Shown one piece after another: positions 24,121-36,651 of a DNA stretch of 64,000 bases (position 1 is its first letter; each line of letters opens with the position of its first letter). Made by a program: the position numbers and the translations under genes. The stretch is from Vitis vinifera. Its lineage: Eukaryota > Streptophyta > Magnoliopsida > Vitales > Vitaceae. The stretch covers positions 1,644,501-1,708,500 of the forward strand of contig NC_081823.1 of the NCBI RefSeq assembly GCF_030704535.1, read 5' to 3'. Under the pieces are notes generated by a model, which was not told the origin of the DNA, ran no database searches, and saw only the letters and a program-made list of their open reading frames with translations.

Positions 24121-25980
24121 CCCTTACCCTTGCCTTTGACAGCTCTAGGTAGTTTGTTTTACTAGTTATAATGACTTTTGAGTTATGACATGGGGTTCTC
24201 TAGGGTTTCAAGGTCAATTTGGATTAATTAGGGCTACCAAATTTGGAAAAAATCAATTTTTCTTTTTCTTTTTTGGAATATAGAAGTATGATAAGACATA
24301 CAATATATATATTTTTAAAATTTTGTAATACTAAAAGATACTAATGTATTCATTGTAATGATAATTTTGAAGGTATTTGATAATCCCAAACTTTAATGTT
24401 CACAATAATTTTAAGATATATGTAAAAAATGAACCTTAAAATTTTTAAATCGGTATTATTTTCATCTATTTAAAAATAATTTGAAATACGTGCTTTAATG
24501 AGTTATTTAATTATTCTTTAAAATGCCCCTTTTACTTGTCATATCATCGATATTAATCGACAACTAAATTCTTGCATATAAATATTTATCTTATTTTTAG
24601 ATTTATTATTATTATTATTATTATTTGGGACATAAGCTATTTTCCAAAAAAAAAAATAGTCCATTTATTTGAGGACTTAAATTAGGATTCAATAATTCAA
24701 AATATTTAATTAGAATATTAAGATATAATATTGGTGGAGAAAGTTGGTAAACGTTGACGACCATCTTTTGAATCTCAACAATTCATTTTACATTTTGTTT
24801 GAAAGGGGAGGAATTTGATTAAAAAAGAAAAATTAATTTGAAATCCTCATATTAGATGTTTGGATTGAAGGAAATTTTCATAGAGAGAGGATCTTAAAGT
24901 GTTTGGTGGTTGGGTTTGATTAAGTAAAGTGAAAATTATTTTTAGAAAATAAAATTTATAAAATTTTATTTGATTTTTGAGTTTTTATTAACATAAAATA
25001 TGGTAATAAAAGTACAATTAATTTTTTTATATGATACACATATTATGTTATAAGATATATTGTTACAAAAATAATATTTTTATGTTTTATTTTTTAATTT
25101 AAAATCATTTAATAAAATATAATTAATCAAAATTCAATTATAATATTTTATAGTTTAATAAATAAACAAAATACTTACAATGTACTTTTAAGACAGCATT
25201 GATTTGAAATATGTATGGTCTAATATTTTATTCATATTAATATTTATAATATTCATATGCCCTTTATTTTTATTTTTTTTATAAAAAAAAATATGAAAAA
25301 AGTGAAATATAATTAAAATTATTAAGAAATTTGTAAAATTTTAAATTATTTATTTTTTTATATAAAATAATTAAATAAGTCAAAAAATTGAAATAGAGTA
25401 TAAAAATAATTTATTAATTTTAATTTTTAATCTTTTTTTTTTTGTCAATGTTTTTCATATGAAGCGTTTTCTCACAAGAATCATGTGTTTTTTTCATAAA
25501 ATATTATGAGTTTTTTTTAATGGTATAAATGATTTTTCAAAAATTTAAAAATATTTTTTAAATTTTACTCTAACATATTATTTTTCTTAAAAAACATTTT
25601 TAAGACTAAAAATATTTTTTAAAAACATCGTAAAACATACTTTTAGTTAAATATGTTATATTTTATTTTAAAGATATTAAAGGTTTTAAAATTTTGCTTT
25701 GATTATAATAAAATAAATGATATTATATAATTTTTTTAAAAAGTTAAATATAATTTTTATAAAATACTTCTTAAAATTGATATAATGAATAAATACTCTA
25801 CATTTTGAATAAAATTATAGAAATTGATATAAATATTTTCAAATACGTTGATTAAAACATTTTTCCTTTTCGAATTTATTAAAAATAGTCAGGAATCTAT
25901 TTTATTTTTATTAATTATTTTTTAAATATGTGATTAAATTTTTAACGGCCATGATGGGCACCTGAAATTGAAAAGGGCAT
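24121..25980. other. AT-rich intergenic DNA with a transposon arm
   Basis: No gene is seen. The segment 24455-24555 (TTTTCATCTATTTAAAAATA ... CCCCTTTTACTTGTCA) resembles the inner inverted repeat of the Mutator-like element at 18590-19476 but without a matching second arm, so it is probably a decayed relative. A short (TTA)n run lies near 24605. Confidence 0.5.
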
Positions 25981-26110
25981 CTGTGCAATAACTATGAATT
26001 GGAGGGCAACTCTGAAAACTTCTCTGTTGATAAAGCCCTACAAAAACCCTCAAAACCCTCATCTCCTCCATCACTTCCTATCTCTGTATCTCAGGGTTTT
26101 ACAGAAAACC

Positions 26111-29100
26111 ATGGCGACTCTGACTCGGTGTCTGGCTCGGTCGCTGCCCGCTTTCTCCTCTCTCATTTCTCGCTCCACTCCTTCTCTCTCCCTCTCCACC
26201 GCCTCTTGTTCCACTTTCTCACTTCTCCGCCTCCGCCCTCTCTCCGCAGCCGCCGTCTCCGTCCTCCGCCACCTCCCTCAATCGACCAGTGCACGGAGCT
26301 TTTCCACTCGCCAAACCTCCTCCTCGCTCAATGATCCAAATCCGAACTGGTCCAACCGGCCCCCGAAGGAGACGATCTTGCTCGACGGTTGCGATTTCGA
26401 GCACTGGCTTGTGGTGATGGAGAAGCCGGAGGGTGACCCTACCAGAGATGAGATCATTGACAGCTATATCAAAACCCTTGCTATGATTGTCGGAAGGTGA
26501 GATATTTAGGGTTTGGTTGCAGAAAAAAAAAAAAAAACCAATGAACTTGTTTTTTTTTTTTTTTTTCCAAAGTCTCTTCGATTTTTCAATGGTTAAAGGC
26601 TTTGTAGTATTGTATTGGTTTCTAAGAAAATTGAACAATTTTCGAAAACAGTTTCCGAATATTAGGGTTTTTGAAGGGTGGAAATACAGGAAACGGTTAT
26701 CATTTCCGCTACCAAACAGGCCCTTATTTTATTTTTCTATTTACTTCTTATTGCGGTAGAAAGTAGCATTATTTTATGCAATGATTCATCACTTCTTTTT
26801 TTTTTTTGTTATGTTTTCTGTTTATGATCTTTTACAGTGAGGAAGAAGCAAGGATGAAGATATATTCAGTTTCAACTAGATGCTACTTTGCATTTGGTGC
26901 CCTTGTATCAGAAGAGCTTTCCTTGAAGATCAAAGGTGGGCTCATTTTTCCCATATGATTGATTTCTAGTGTTGCCCGAGATGATGAGGATTTTAATCTC
27001 TTGAAATTTGTTATTTCAGAATTACCTCGAGTCCGTTGGGTTCTTCCAGATTCATACTTGGATGTTAAGAATAAAGATTATGGAGGTATGATAATTGTAG
27101 GGTTTTGGATGAGGTTTTTCCCTTCGGCTGTATAGCATTTGAATTTATTCTATTCATATTTCTCTGATTCTGGACAGAATGGTTACTTCTTTCTTGTTTA
27201 TTGTTTGTTACTTCTCCAATTTGTTATGTCTTGAAAGGTCATGAGAAACAGAAGGTGATAAATTTTGATTGGGCTTTCAGATACAAAATCCATTTATTGA
27301 GATTAATGGAATTAGTTTATGTGCTCACAACTGAGTTTAGGTTAGAATAGTCCTTTCAACCCCAGTTCATGGTGGATTTCCAACCTTCCCTGTCAGAACA
27401 CCGTGTTTTATTTACACTTATTTTTTTTAAAACAGTTTTTAGAAGATGGTGCAATACAAGGTTATACCATTGTTTGTGCGTGAAATATGTTTCTTGAAGG
27501 GGGGAGAACCTTACTTACATAGCTTAAACATCTCTTATATAGAGTGTGCTGAGCAAATGTTAAAACCTTTTTTATTTGTCCAGTGTCCATCCTTTTCTGG
27601 CTCTTTCTAACCCCTATGGCTTGGGTTCGTGGAGAATGTTGTCTAGATTTTTATTTCCTCTGCAGGTTCAATGCTTCTTATTACCATTCATGGATTTTTT
27701 TTTTCCCAGTATGATTCTGTTGCTTAAAATTGTAATTGTGCATGCTTTTGTTTTTACTCTTTTGATTACTACATATGTTCTTAGCCTATGTGTCACAAAA
27801 ATTTCTTTTTATTGATTAGAGGCCTTTCTGAATCCTCTCTCTTAATTTAGTTTTGTGTGAACCTCTGTTTTGTACGGTTTTTTTTTTTAGTGCTTTATTT
27901 ATTTATTTATTGTTGTTATATTTTCTTTTTTTAGTAATACTATTCAACACATTATTTGTCTCCAATTTTGACCTTATGTGCTAATTTCAACTGAAAGCAG
28001 AACATATATTATGTATGAAGAGTAACAGTTCATGAATAGCTGGCAGAGATCGTGTGATTAAGAAACAATCCTTGACTGTTTTCTAATGAAACAAAACACC
28101 CTTTTGAGTGTGGCTTTGGTTGGGACTAGAAAAGGGTCTGCAGTTACACACTTTTCCTATTGACTGACACTTCATGTTCCCAAAAGAAGCTAATCACCGC
28201 TATATCAGCACCATAATGATGAATAAACAGGTTAGTGTAAACTAAAAACCTATACTTGGAAAATTTTGAAAATTGAAGAACTCATGGGTTAAATCAAAAC
28301 CTGAGAGCAACGTACCTTATAGAATGCAACATTAGTTGAGGTCTGAACAAAACCTTGAAGGATTATCTTGGATTAATGAAACTTCAGCCCTAGTCTTTTG
28401 CTTCTGTTGAAGGGGGGATTTTCTTGATCTTTCAAAGCCTGTATTTATAAGCCATTGAGTTTTGAATGTTGATAATTTTGTGTATGGACAAGATCACATG
28501 ACAATTTTTTTCTTTTTTTGTTGATAATACAATCTTCACTTACCTATAAATATTGATACACATATATTTGGCTGATGACAGTGGTTGTGAAATCAAACTT
28601 AAAATAATGCTGTAATTTCTGAAAGCTGTGAATCTGTTGCTTGCAAATTGCTACAGAGCCATGTGGGCTGGGGGCTGACCCCTCCTTCCTCACTCTCTAT
28701 TCTATAATATGAACCTTGAGTTGTCATTGTGCTGAAATTAGCAACTCAGTATGATATTGCATATGATTATTTTCTAATTTTCTCCTATTCATTTGGCAGG
28801 GGAACCTTTTATTGATGGAAAAGCTGTTCCATATGACCCTAAATACCACGAGGAATGGATAAGAAATAATGCTCGAGCAAATGAAAGGAATAGGCGGAAT
28901 GACAGGCCTCGTAATTTTGATAGATCAAGGAACTTCGAAAGAAGAAGGGAAAATATGCAGAACAGAGATTTTCAAGCTCCTATGCAAAACTCACCTCCCA
29001 ACATGGGTGGAGGGCCTCCTCCAAACATGGGTGGAGGGCCACCTCCAAACATGGGTGGAGGGCCGCCTCCGAACATGGGCATGGGTGGAGGACCACCGTC

Positions 29101-29515
29101 GAACAACTTTGGAGGGCCGCAGAACAACTTTCGAGGAGGGCCACCCAACAACTATGGAGGAGCACCACCAAGCAACTATGGAGGGGGAGCGCCACCAAGC
29201 AACTATGGAGGGGGAACACCACCAGGCAACTATGGAGGAGGAGCGCCACCAAGCAATTATGGAGGAGGAGCACCACCAAGCAACATTGGGGGAGGAGCGC
29301 CACCAAGCAACTATGGGGGAGGTGCGCCACCAAGTAACTATGGGGGAGGAGCCCCACCAAGCAACTATGGGGGAGGAGCACCACCAAACAACTATGGTGG
29401 AGGTATGCCACAGAGCAATTTTGGAGGGGGAATGCCACCTAACAACGCTGGGGGGAATGCTTCTCAACAACAATGGTGGAATGCTGATCAGCAACCTGGG
29501 AGAAATTCCCAATAG
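26111..29515 (+). CDS. MORF8: Multiple organellar RNA editing factor 8 (MORF8/RIP1)
   Basis: Exons 26111-26496, 26838-26935, 27020-27085, 28800-29515; 421 residues. Residues 1-65 are rich in Ser, Arg, Leu and Ala, as expected for dual mitochondrial/plastid targeting. The MORF box follows (about 83-190), with [60 protein letters not shown] and [22 protein letters not shown] proteins bind PPR editing factors and are needed for C-to-U editing of organelle transcripts; MORF8 affects many sites. The tail is basic ([20 protein letters not shown]), then a Gly/Pro/Asn/Tyr-rich repeat (MGGGPPPN, then [10 protein letters not shown]) encoded by a minisatellite. An in-frame upstream ATG at 25994 would add 39 residues; the start at 26111 fits the family. 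The last intron is 1.7 kb. Confidence 0.94.
28989..29450 (+). repeat. Coding minisatellite in MORF8 ([10 protein letters not shown] units)
   Basis: Imperfect tandem units of about 24-33 bases encode MGGGPPPN (four times) and then [10 protein letters not shown]-like units (about nine). All unit lengths are multiples of three, so the frame is kept. The same periodicity keeps two minus-strand frames and one other plus-strand frame open by accident. Confidence 0.85.
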
Positions 29516-30282
29516 AGTTACTGCACCAAATGCAGAGGGTAAATATTTTCAATCATGAATGGTGGTGTTTCCATCAGTTCTCTGTATTTTTGTTCCAACC
29601 AATCTAGAGGTTCCTGTTAGCACCGAGATTAACATAAATGTCTTTCTTTAGCTATAACACACTTCATATTACTTTGTTCATTGGGTTTGAAATCCTTCCT
29701 CCAATATATTCTCTCGAATGCATTATATTTAAACAGCATCCAAGGCATCATAAGGAGTTATGAGCTAGTTTGAATTAAATATTTTACAAATTAAATTTGA
29801 ATCTATGGTTTGTAAAACTGCCTATATCTGATCTTAAGGTGTTCAGGGCAGTCTTAGGGACAGGTAAAATGCCGATCCCATTGAGAGCTACTGGGGTTTG
29901 TGAACACAAGTTTAAACAGTAGGGAGTCGGATCCTAACTCCCTAGTTTTGATCTGTTCTTGGGTGCGATTGCCCATTAAGATTTAAGCCCTGTTGCTTGA
30001 TTTTCAAATGTTGTAAAGGGTTAGCAGGAAGGTCAATCCATGATTTGGTTCGTGTCATATGTTGGAAGCTGCTCTCCTGGCTAAGAAAACCTTGGCACCT
30101 AAGTTTGGATGAAATAGGGCAAGTTGGAATGCCATGGTGGCTTTTGCTTGAGGGGATGGCACAGATGAGTTCCTTTTAGGGTTTGTAGAAAGAGTAATTT
30201 CCTTATGTTTTTTTGGCAAATTTATTTCTCAGTTATCTTTTATTTGAAAATGTTTTTATGTTTTTTCAATACTTTTTATTCC
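29516..30282. other. 3' flank of MORF8, no further gene seen
   Basis: The first 200-300 bases are presumably the MORF8 3' UTR. The rest shows no recognisable domain; a 60-codon frame at 29997-30179 has no family signature. Confidence 0.5.
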
Positions 30283-30411
30283 CCTAAATTAATTTTGCCC
30301 TTTTCTTCTAATAGGTAAATTTTTGTCCCAATCGGGACTTGAACTTGAATTCCCACAAACCCTCCCCATCCTTTACCACTTGAGCCAGGCCTCAAGGGCT
30401 ACCTAAATTAA
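30283..30411 (-). mobile_element. tRNA-derived SINE with 10-bp target duplication
   Basis: CCTAAATTAA at 30283-30292 and 30402-30411 flanks a 109-bp body (30293-30401). Read on the minus strand it contains a pol III A box, TGGCTCAAGTGGT (30375-30387), and a B box, AGTTCAAGTCCC (30334-30345), spaced as in a tRNA. These are the marks of a tRNA-derived SINE. It ends in an A-rich tail. A related copy lies near 47.8 kb. Confidence 0.8.
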
Positions 30412-32191
30412 ATTATTCTTCACATTTTATACCACAAAGCTAACTAGAACTCAAGAGATTCCAACAATTTTTTTTTCCCCTTTTATTTAGTATTTTTGTG
30501 ATTGAAATGAAGGCTTGGTATAAATGGAAAATGCCCAAGGAAACCATCACTTGGATGGAAAATGTGAGCTTTCCCTTAGCGATGGAAATGGGAGTGACAT
30601 TTTCCTTTTAACTGCCTTACATGCTCATTGTGGAATGTGAGATTATCCTTGGCCATTGGAGCTGGTTCCAGACTAATTTTGGAAAGGAAAAAAATTGTAT
30701 TGGGATGTTTCTGTTCCAAAAATTAGATATTTGATAAAGTTTTAGAAATTATTTTTAAAAATTTAAAGAAAAATTTCAAGACCAAAGTTGCATTTTCTGA
30801 AAGTCATTTTTTACATGATCTAATACATTATCAAAGGCATTATGAAAACTTTTTTTTTTTTTTCAATTGTATCCAAATATTAATTAATTTTCTTGAAAAC
30901 ATTTTTCAAAATAATTTTCTGCTCTTAAAAAAAAAAAATTCGTACTTAGGTTTTTTATTTTTTTTTATTTTATAAAAAAACCATTTTTTTGAAAACATTT
31001 TCTGAAAATTTTCTTAGAATATATTTTAATTATTTTCATTTGTTTTTTAAGAATTATTTAAAAATAATTATTATATAAATACAAAGAATAATTAAATATA
31101 ATACATTATAAATAAAAGTTATTTTTAAAAAATATTTGAAAACATAAAAAAGAGGTTAAACAAACAAACTATTATCATAGAGAAGATATAACTCATATAA
31201 GATCTGTGTTTTAAAACTATTCTCAAAAAAACTATTTTTTTAGAACTATTTTCTTAAACGTTCCCATATATAATTTGCAAAATCTCGAATGTCATCATTT
31301 CCAATACACACCAAGTAAGACAATGCAAGCAAAAAGTTTTAGATTGATGGAGATATAAAACAGCATATAAATCATGCTTGCATATCCTCCACCATTGAGT
31401 TCCCATGAACTAAAAATCAATCAGAGCCTTTGATTTATGTAAAAGGGTCAATAAAAATACTCTTAAAAGGTTCCCAAAACTGATCAGGTAGAATGATCAA
31501 GGACAACTAAGTTCTTACTTATTTCAACTCCTTCATCCTCTAGTCTGTTAGTCACATGAGGAAGAGCTATGATGAACAGCTTGTTCTGAACTGCTCCCTG
31601 GAAGATTTTCACTGTAGATCGAAATTTGCTTTGGTTCAAACTGATACCCGAAATGGGGGTGTTGTACAACTGATTTACTTCTTTCACCATCTGTTTTCAG
31701 GAAAAAGGTTCATCAGTCTTCTCCATGCCATGGAGAATAAAAGCAAAGTAAATAAAGAACAACAAAATCTGGACTAAAAGAAGAAGCAGAACAATGTTCA
31801 TTTGATTACAGAAATGATAAAAGTCAGTCCATTTCTAAGCATCATGGTTGAATTTTCGAGTCAAGTTGACAACTTCATCACATTTAATCCCCAGTTCCCA
31901 AGTTTAAACAGTAGCAAATATCCATGATATGGAGTGATGATAATTCAGTCATGAAATGATACATCCTTGAAATGAATGAAAATTTGGAACTCCATACCAA
32001 GTTGGGAATGGAATTTCTGTTGCAAGATGCTGTGATTTTTCAGTCCCTCCCAATGGACAGAAATCAAAGTGCAGAAAGGAATAGCAGTAAGGAACTAAGA
32101 AGCAAATGAACAACATATAAAGAAACTGTCTCCTTGACCTTCAGACATGTTATGTTTCCCATTGCTGCAAAGTAGTGGATCCTAAGCTCAT
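30412..32191. other. AT-rich DNA and probable 3' UTR of the NUMOD3-motif gene
   Basis: 30.7-31.27 kb is AT-rich with poly-A/T runs and stretches resembling degraded inverted-repeat elements. The part nearest 32191 is presumably the 3' UTR of the minus-strand gene. A minus-strand frame at 31484-31690 has no domain I recognise. Confidence 0.4.
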
Positions 32192-35100
32192 TTAACTCGA
32201 TCTTGCACTGGACGGGTAACTGGGGGATAGCTCAGTCAGAGCTTCCCTCATTGCTGATTGTGCCCTTTTGCTCTTGGCAGCACGAATCTGATCTGCAAGA
32301 GAGACTTCTCTTTGCATTCTCTCTCTTTTTATGAACTCCAGATCCAATTTCTCACAAGCTGGGATCTGAGAGATAACCATCTCCCTTAGACTTGCAACTT
32401 GACCATTTATGGATTTCTTCTTGTGAAGCTAAAACAAATCAGAAAATAGGATCATTAGAGCATAGTAGTGACATTGGAAAATAATGGAAGAATTTCAACA
32501 TGATTTCTGTATGTTGTATGGTATGGGACCTATAGACAGTTCCATCCGGGGGGAGGCCCTAACCTATGCACAAACGCGAGAAAGGGGAATGTGTATAATC
32601 AGATGCACAGGTACATTATACTAGAAAAATTGGCAATTTTATCAGGGGCTTAAAGAATAAAGAAATTAAGCAGAAAATTTTGTAATAGTTCCATGTAGAA
32701 ACCTTATGGCATGTGTTATCTCCTAAAAGGAACCCAACCTCTAAGGTATTCTACACCACACTTTTTGATAAAGCGGTTAGGCCAATATGAGTCTTGGGTT
32801 TCAAAGATAAACGCCAAAAAGAGGAAACATCCAACGGGCTCAGTATCAACTCAACGACAAACTTCACAGTCCAAATTCTTTCCCCAGTCCTAGGGATGAA
32901 AGTTTCAATTCTCCACCTCTTTATTTCACTGAATTTCCCTTTCCTCTGGCCTATTCCTACTTCCTAATCATGGTTCAACAGTTGAACCAACCTTCTACAA
33001 TTTTGACCAACTGAATCCCCTTGGAAAAGACTGCTCTGATCTACTCACTTGCCCATCTGCAATGTATGGAAAGTTCATGTATAGGTCATCTACAAACAGG
33101 ATGATTTCCATAATTTCCACAAGCTACAGGGTTTAAGGCCATCAGGATTTCAGGGCCTTTTTACCTTTGTTAATCTCTCTTTGAGTTTTAAGCCCTTGGC
33201 AACTGCTAACTCTTCTTTGTCTTCCTTTGATTTCCTAGTTGTCTCTCTCTTTATTTCTCCTCTTGCTTCTGCTTGCCGTTCCCGCTCTCTTCTCTTTTCA
33301 GCAAGCATTGCCATCTTTTCTGCTCTGGCCCGTGCAGCTCTCTCTGCTCTCATCTTTGCAAGTTCCTTTGCCTTTTTCTTGTTTTCAGCCCACTGAAGCT
33401 GTTGAAGAGCTATCTCTTCTTTTATCTTATCATAGCTATCCCAATCTAGTTCTTCTTGGTCACTCCCACCTTTCTTAGCCGCCTTTGCTATGCTTTCTGC
33501 CCATGACAGATAAAATTTCTCCCTTGACCGTTTCCATTTCAAGCGCTTTCCCCAGACCCGGCGGAGTGAAGACCGTATTTTTGCCTTGCTTTGTTCGCTG
33601 TAAAAGAGAATCAGGTTAGGCAAACTTGTTGGAGATGGTAGCATAAAGTTCAATGAGTCAAATATCCATGATGAAAATTGGAAAGGAAAAAAAAAAAAAA
33701 AACTAGATAATGCACTTTTCAAGCTATGCTGATCTTCGTAATCTCATATCAATAAACAAGTCCAAAGGTGAACTGCATTTGAAACCAAATTCAAGAAGAA
33801 TGGATGCTAGCCACAGAAATGAAGTAATGAAAAAGATTGGTGAACCTTGAGTCTCCATACAATTTGCATGCGAACCACCATCAGAAAAGAGTTAAAAGGT
33901 TCATCTCAGAGGATGCAAGTGTCCTTAAGAAATCACCATAGCCAAGCACCATCCTTTAGTCCTGGCTAGTGTTCTCAAAATGAGACTGCTGCAACCTATG
34001 GAAACACTTGATGGTTGCTACTTACAATCTCATAATTTCGAATCAAATTCCACAATGTCAAACAGAATTATGCTTCTACCTCATTTGAAAGATAAAAAAA
34101 AAAAAAGCCACGGTTACAGGACATGCACTGACTATAATTGTTATTGCAAATACTACAAAAGAACTAAGATTCCCACAGAAACAATTGTAGTCCATTAGAA
34201 ATAATCATTTCATGACCATAAGATGTCATTTTTCAATGGCATTGGACCCAAGCACGCTCTTATATTTTTATCAACCTGCATGTGTCAATACCGCTTCTGG
34301 AATGACTGATATTTGATTCAAAAGTTTACCTTCTCAATTCTTGTTCTACATATTTTGAGTTTCAGATTCACACAAACTTCCACTAATTTCCTTCACCCGG
34401 ATGTAACCAAAGCTTAGCCCAAACTAGTATTAAAAAACCTTAAGTCATCTCACCAGTTTCTTAAATTTCTTGTTTCTAGTTTTAGCAGCTTATAGCATCT
34501 CTGAGGTGGAATGAATAAATTTCACCATTTTGGAGTAGAAAACCTTAATGTCAAATATAGGGTTTTTAAAGAGTAAGGACTGCATGATTATTTCCAGATC
34601 AGAGATCATACAAGTAATTCAACTTTACATTTCCTTGGTGGATGAGGGAAAAAGTACCTGTGAGTACGGGGACATTCAGACATCTTCTGTCTAACCTGAA
34701 AGTTATGAAGCAAAACATTAGAAATTTTTATGGAATCTTAAAGATTTTGACTTTGCTTATGCTGTGTGAATGGTCATGACAAGACAAAAGGTAAACAAGG
34801 AAAGTGAGCATAAAAGTTTAGGTTTTGTTTGTCAAGTTACAATAGGAAAGAACCAAAGCCTACAGTAAGAAGAGCTACACAGACATTGTAAACAAATGAA
34901 AATCCATATTTGGCAAAATCAATCCTGCTTTTTGTATATATTTCTCAAAAAATCCATATGAACACAACCGAAAAATTAATGAAAAAAAAAAGTCCTAAAA
35001 CTGAGTGGTTCTTACATGACTTCACCTTGGGATCTCTCAAGGCTTGTATTGTTCTCTGTCTGATCTTCTCACGAGTCTCTGAAAATACACAATAACAACT

Positions 35101-36407
35101 TCAGAATTAATTAACACTGGAGTAAATCCTAACCTTTCTTAAAAATCCCAAAGTTGAATAGAGGATTAAATTCCACAAAGGGATACCTGCACTATGTTTT
35201 CTGCCTTTATTCCATGGAACTCTACCTTTGTTTGCTAGACCTATCTTTCTTCTTCTTTGGCTTTCCTTACAATGATCATTGATATAAATTTCACCCGAGT
35301 TGGAATAACTATCCAACTGAACCACCCCATTCAAAGTATGCTTCTTAGATGAATCTGCCCCAAGTTTTGACTCCCCACACTCATCAGAATCAAGTGTTTC
35401 TCCTGCATTGATGCTCATTGGCAGTGCTCCAAGAGAGTGGAGTCTTGAGAAGGAACTACTAAACCCAAGAGAGGGTGGCACATTCTTCATGACAGAAACC
35501 CGAAAAATTGACTGCATTGTGCTTGGTTGCAAATGTGTGCAGTCCACCACATAGCCAAACAGCGGCCACAAAAGGGTGCCCGGAACACATTCCGGAACAG
35601 ACAATCTCCTGGTAGAAATCCAAATTTATGATTAGAAACAACCTTCTCATAGGAATAATGGAGCCACCCACTTGCAGAAACCAATTTTTCAGCATTCTAA
35701 CTATTATCCACAATATACACATTCCGGAACAGACAATCTCCTGATAAAAACCCAAATTTATGATTAGAAACAACCTTCTCATAGGAATAATGGAGCTAAC
35801 CACTTGCAGAAACCAATTTTTCAGCATTCTAACTATTATCCACAATATACACATTCCGGAACAGACAAGCTCCTGATAAAAACCCAAATTTATGATTAGA
35901 AACAACCTTCTCATAGGAATAATGGAGCTAACCACTTGCTGAAGCCAATTTTTTTCAGCATTCAAACTAGCATCCAAAATATATTTACCTATCCATCAAA
36001 GCATCCGTGCAATAAATCTATGTCCAATATCTATGGTTATGAACACCCATATACATTTTCCAAAGTTTTCATCCAAAATTTTCCAACTTTTGGTACTAAA
36101 TTTCCACAATTTTTTCTCAATCGATGCATAAACTCAATCCATTTACTCCCAAACAGGATAAGATAAGGCCAGGTGCTTGGTAATATTCCCGACCCACGTT
36201 TTCTTTATCCATTATGTGAGGACCCAAAACAATAAAAAACACAAAAAAAAAAACTTCTTTTCCTCGAATTTTCTAAGCACCCAAACAGAAAGTTCACTAG
36301 AGAAGAGAGTAGAAATTGCAGGGAAACCCATTTCTGTAAATGGGTAAACTCTACTGAGCAACCTCGGGAGAGAGAAAAGGAGGAACTTACAAATGAAAGA
36401 ATGGCAT
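32192..36407 (-). CDS. Plant protein with NUMOD3-like DNA-binding motif and charged helical tail
   Basis: Six exons on the minus strand: 36391-36407, 35187-35521, 35026-35078, 34658-34695, 33165-33597, 32192-32428; 370 residues, start MPFFHF. Phases agree at every junction. Residues 95-135 hold RRKIGLANKGRVPWNKGRKH followed by SAETREKIRQRTIQAL, which is the spelling of NUMOD3, a helix motif otherwise known from GIY-YIG homing endonucleases. No nuclease domain is present. A conserved block with KRSREKFYLSWAESIAKAA and ELDWDSYDKIKEE follows. Then comes a long Lys/Arg/Glu/Ala-rich helix (KKAKELAKMRAERAARARAE and onward) likely to form a coiled coil. Arabidopsis At1g53250 appears to be the counterpart. 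The function is unknown; nuclear or organellar nucleic-acid binding is an inference. The acceptor of exon 2 (CCAAG|CACAATG) is weak and was chosen for phase and N-terminal likeness. Confidence 0.85.
35590..35985. repeat. Three-copy tandem repeat, exact 132-bp period, in intron 1
   Basis: TTCCGGAACAGACAAKCTCC starts units at 35590, 35722 and 35854. Copies 1 and 2 are nearly identical; copy 3 is slightly more diverged at its end. The array lies inside intron 1 (35522-36390) of the NUMOD3-motif gene and ends about 70 bases from its second exon. Confidence 0.92.
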
Positions 36408-36589
36408 TTCAGAGAGGATGATGAGTCGTGGATTCTCTTCTTCTGCAAACAAACAGAGGGGGAGAGAGGGATTTTACAAGGGCCAGACGTTTTCAGGGTA
36501 AGAAAAAGTTTCCAAAGAAATCCAAACCCATGAATATATATATTCGTGTTTTAAAAATAAAAAATAAAACATTGCATATATAATTCAGT

Positions 36590-36651
36590 TGAGTGGAGTT
36601 GACTTTGAAGATTTTTATTTTGAGTGGAGTTGACTTTGAAGATTTTTATTT
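36590..36651. repeat. 31-bp tandem duplication
   Basis: TGAGTGGAGTTGACTTTGAA plus 11 bases is repeated head-to-tail at 36590 and 36621. It lies 180-250 bases upstream of the start codon of the NUMOD3-motif gene, so it may fall in its promoter. Confidence 0.9.

Noticed and set aside
28980-29512. Two long minus-strand frames (152 and 173 codons) opposite MORF8
   Set aside because: They are shadows kept open by the three-base periodicity of the coding minisatellite. Their composition is simply the complement of Gly/Pro/Asn codons.
31484-31690. A 68-codon minus-strand frame downstream of the NUMOD3-motif gene
   Set aside because: No recognisable domain and no consistent splice partner. It is probably UTR or chance.
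35459-35977. A 172-codon minus-strand frame across the 132-bp triple repeat
   Set aside because: It is open because the repeat is a multiple of three and lies in an intron. It shows no domain and its splice context does not fit. It is kept only as a finding.
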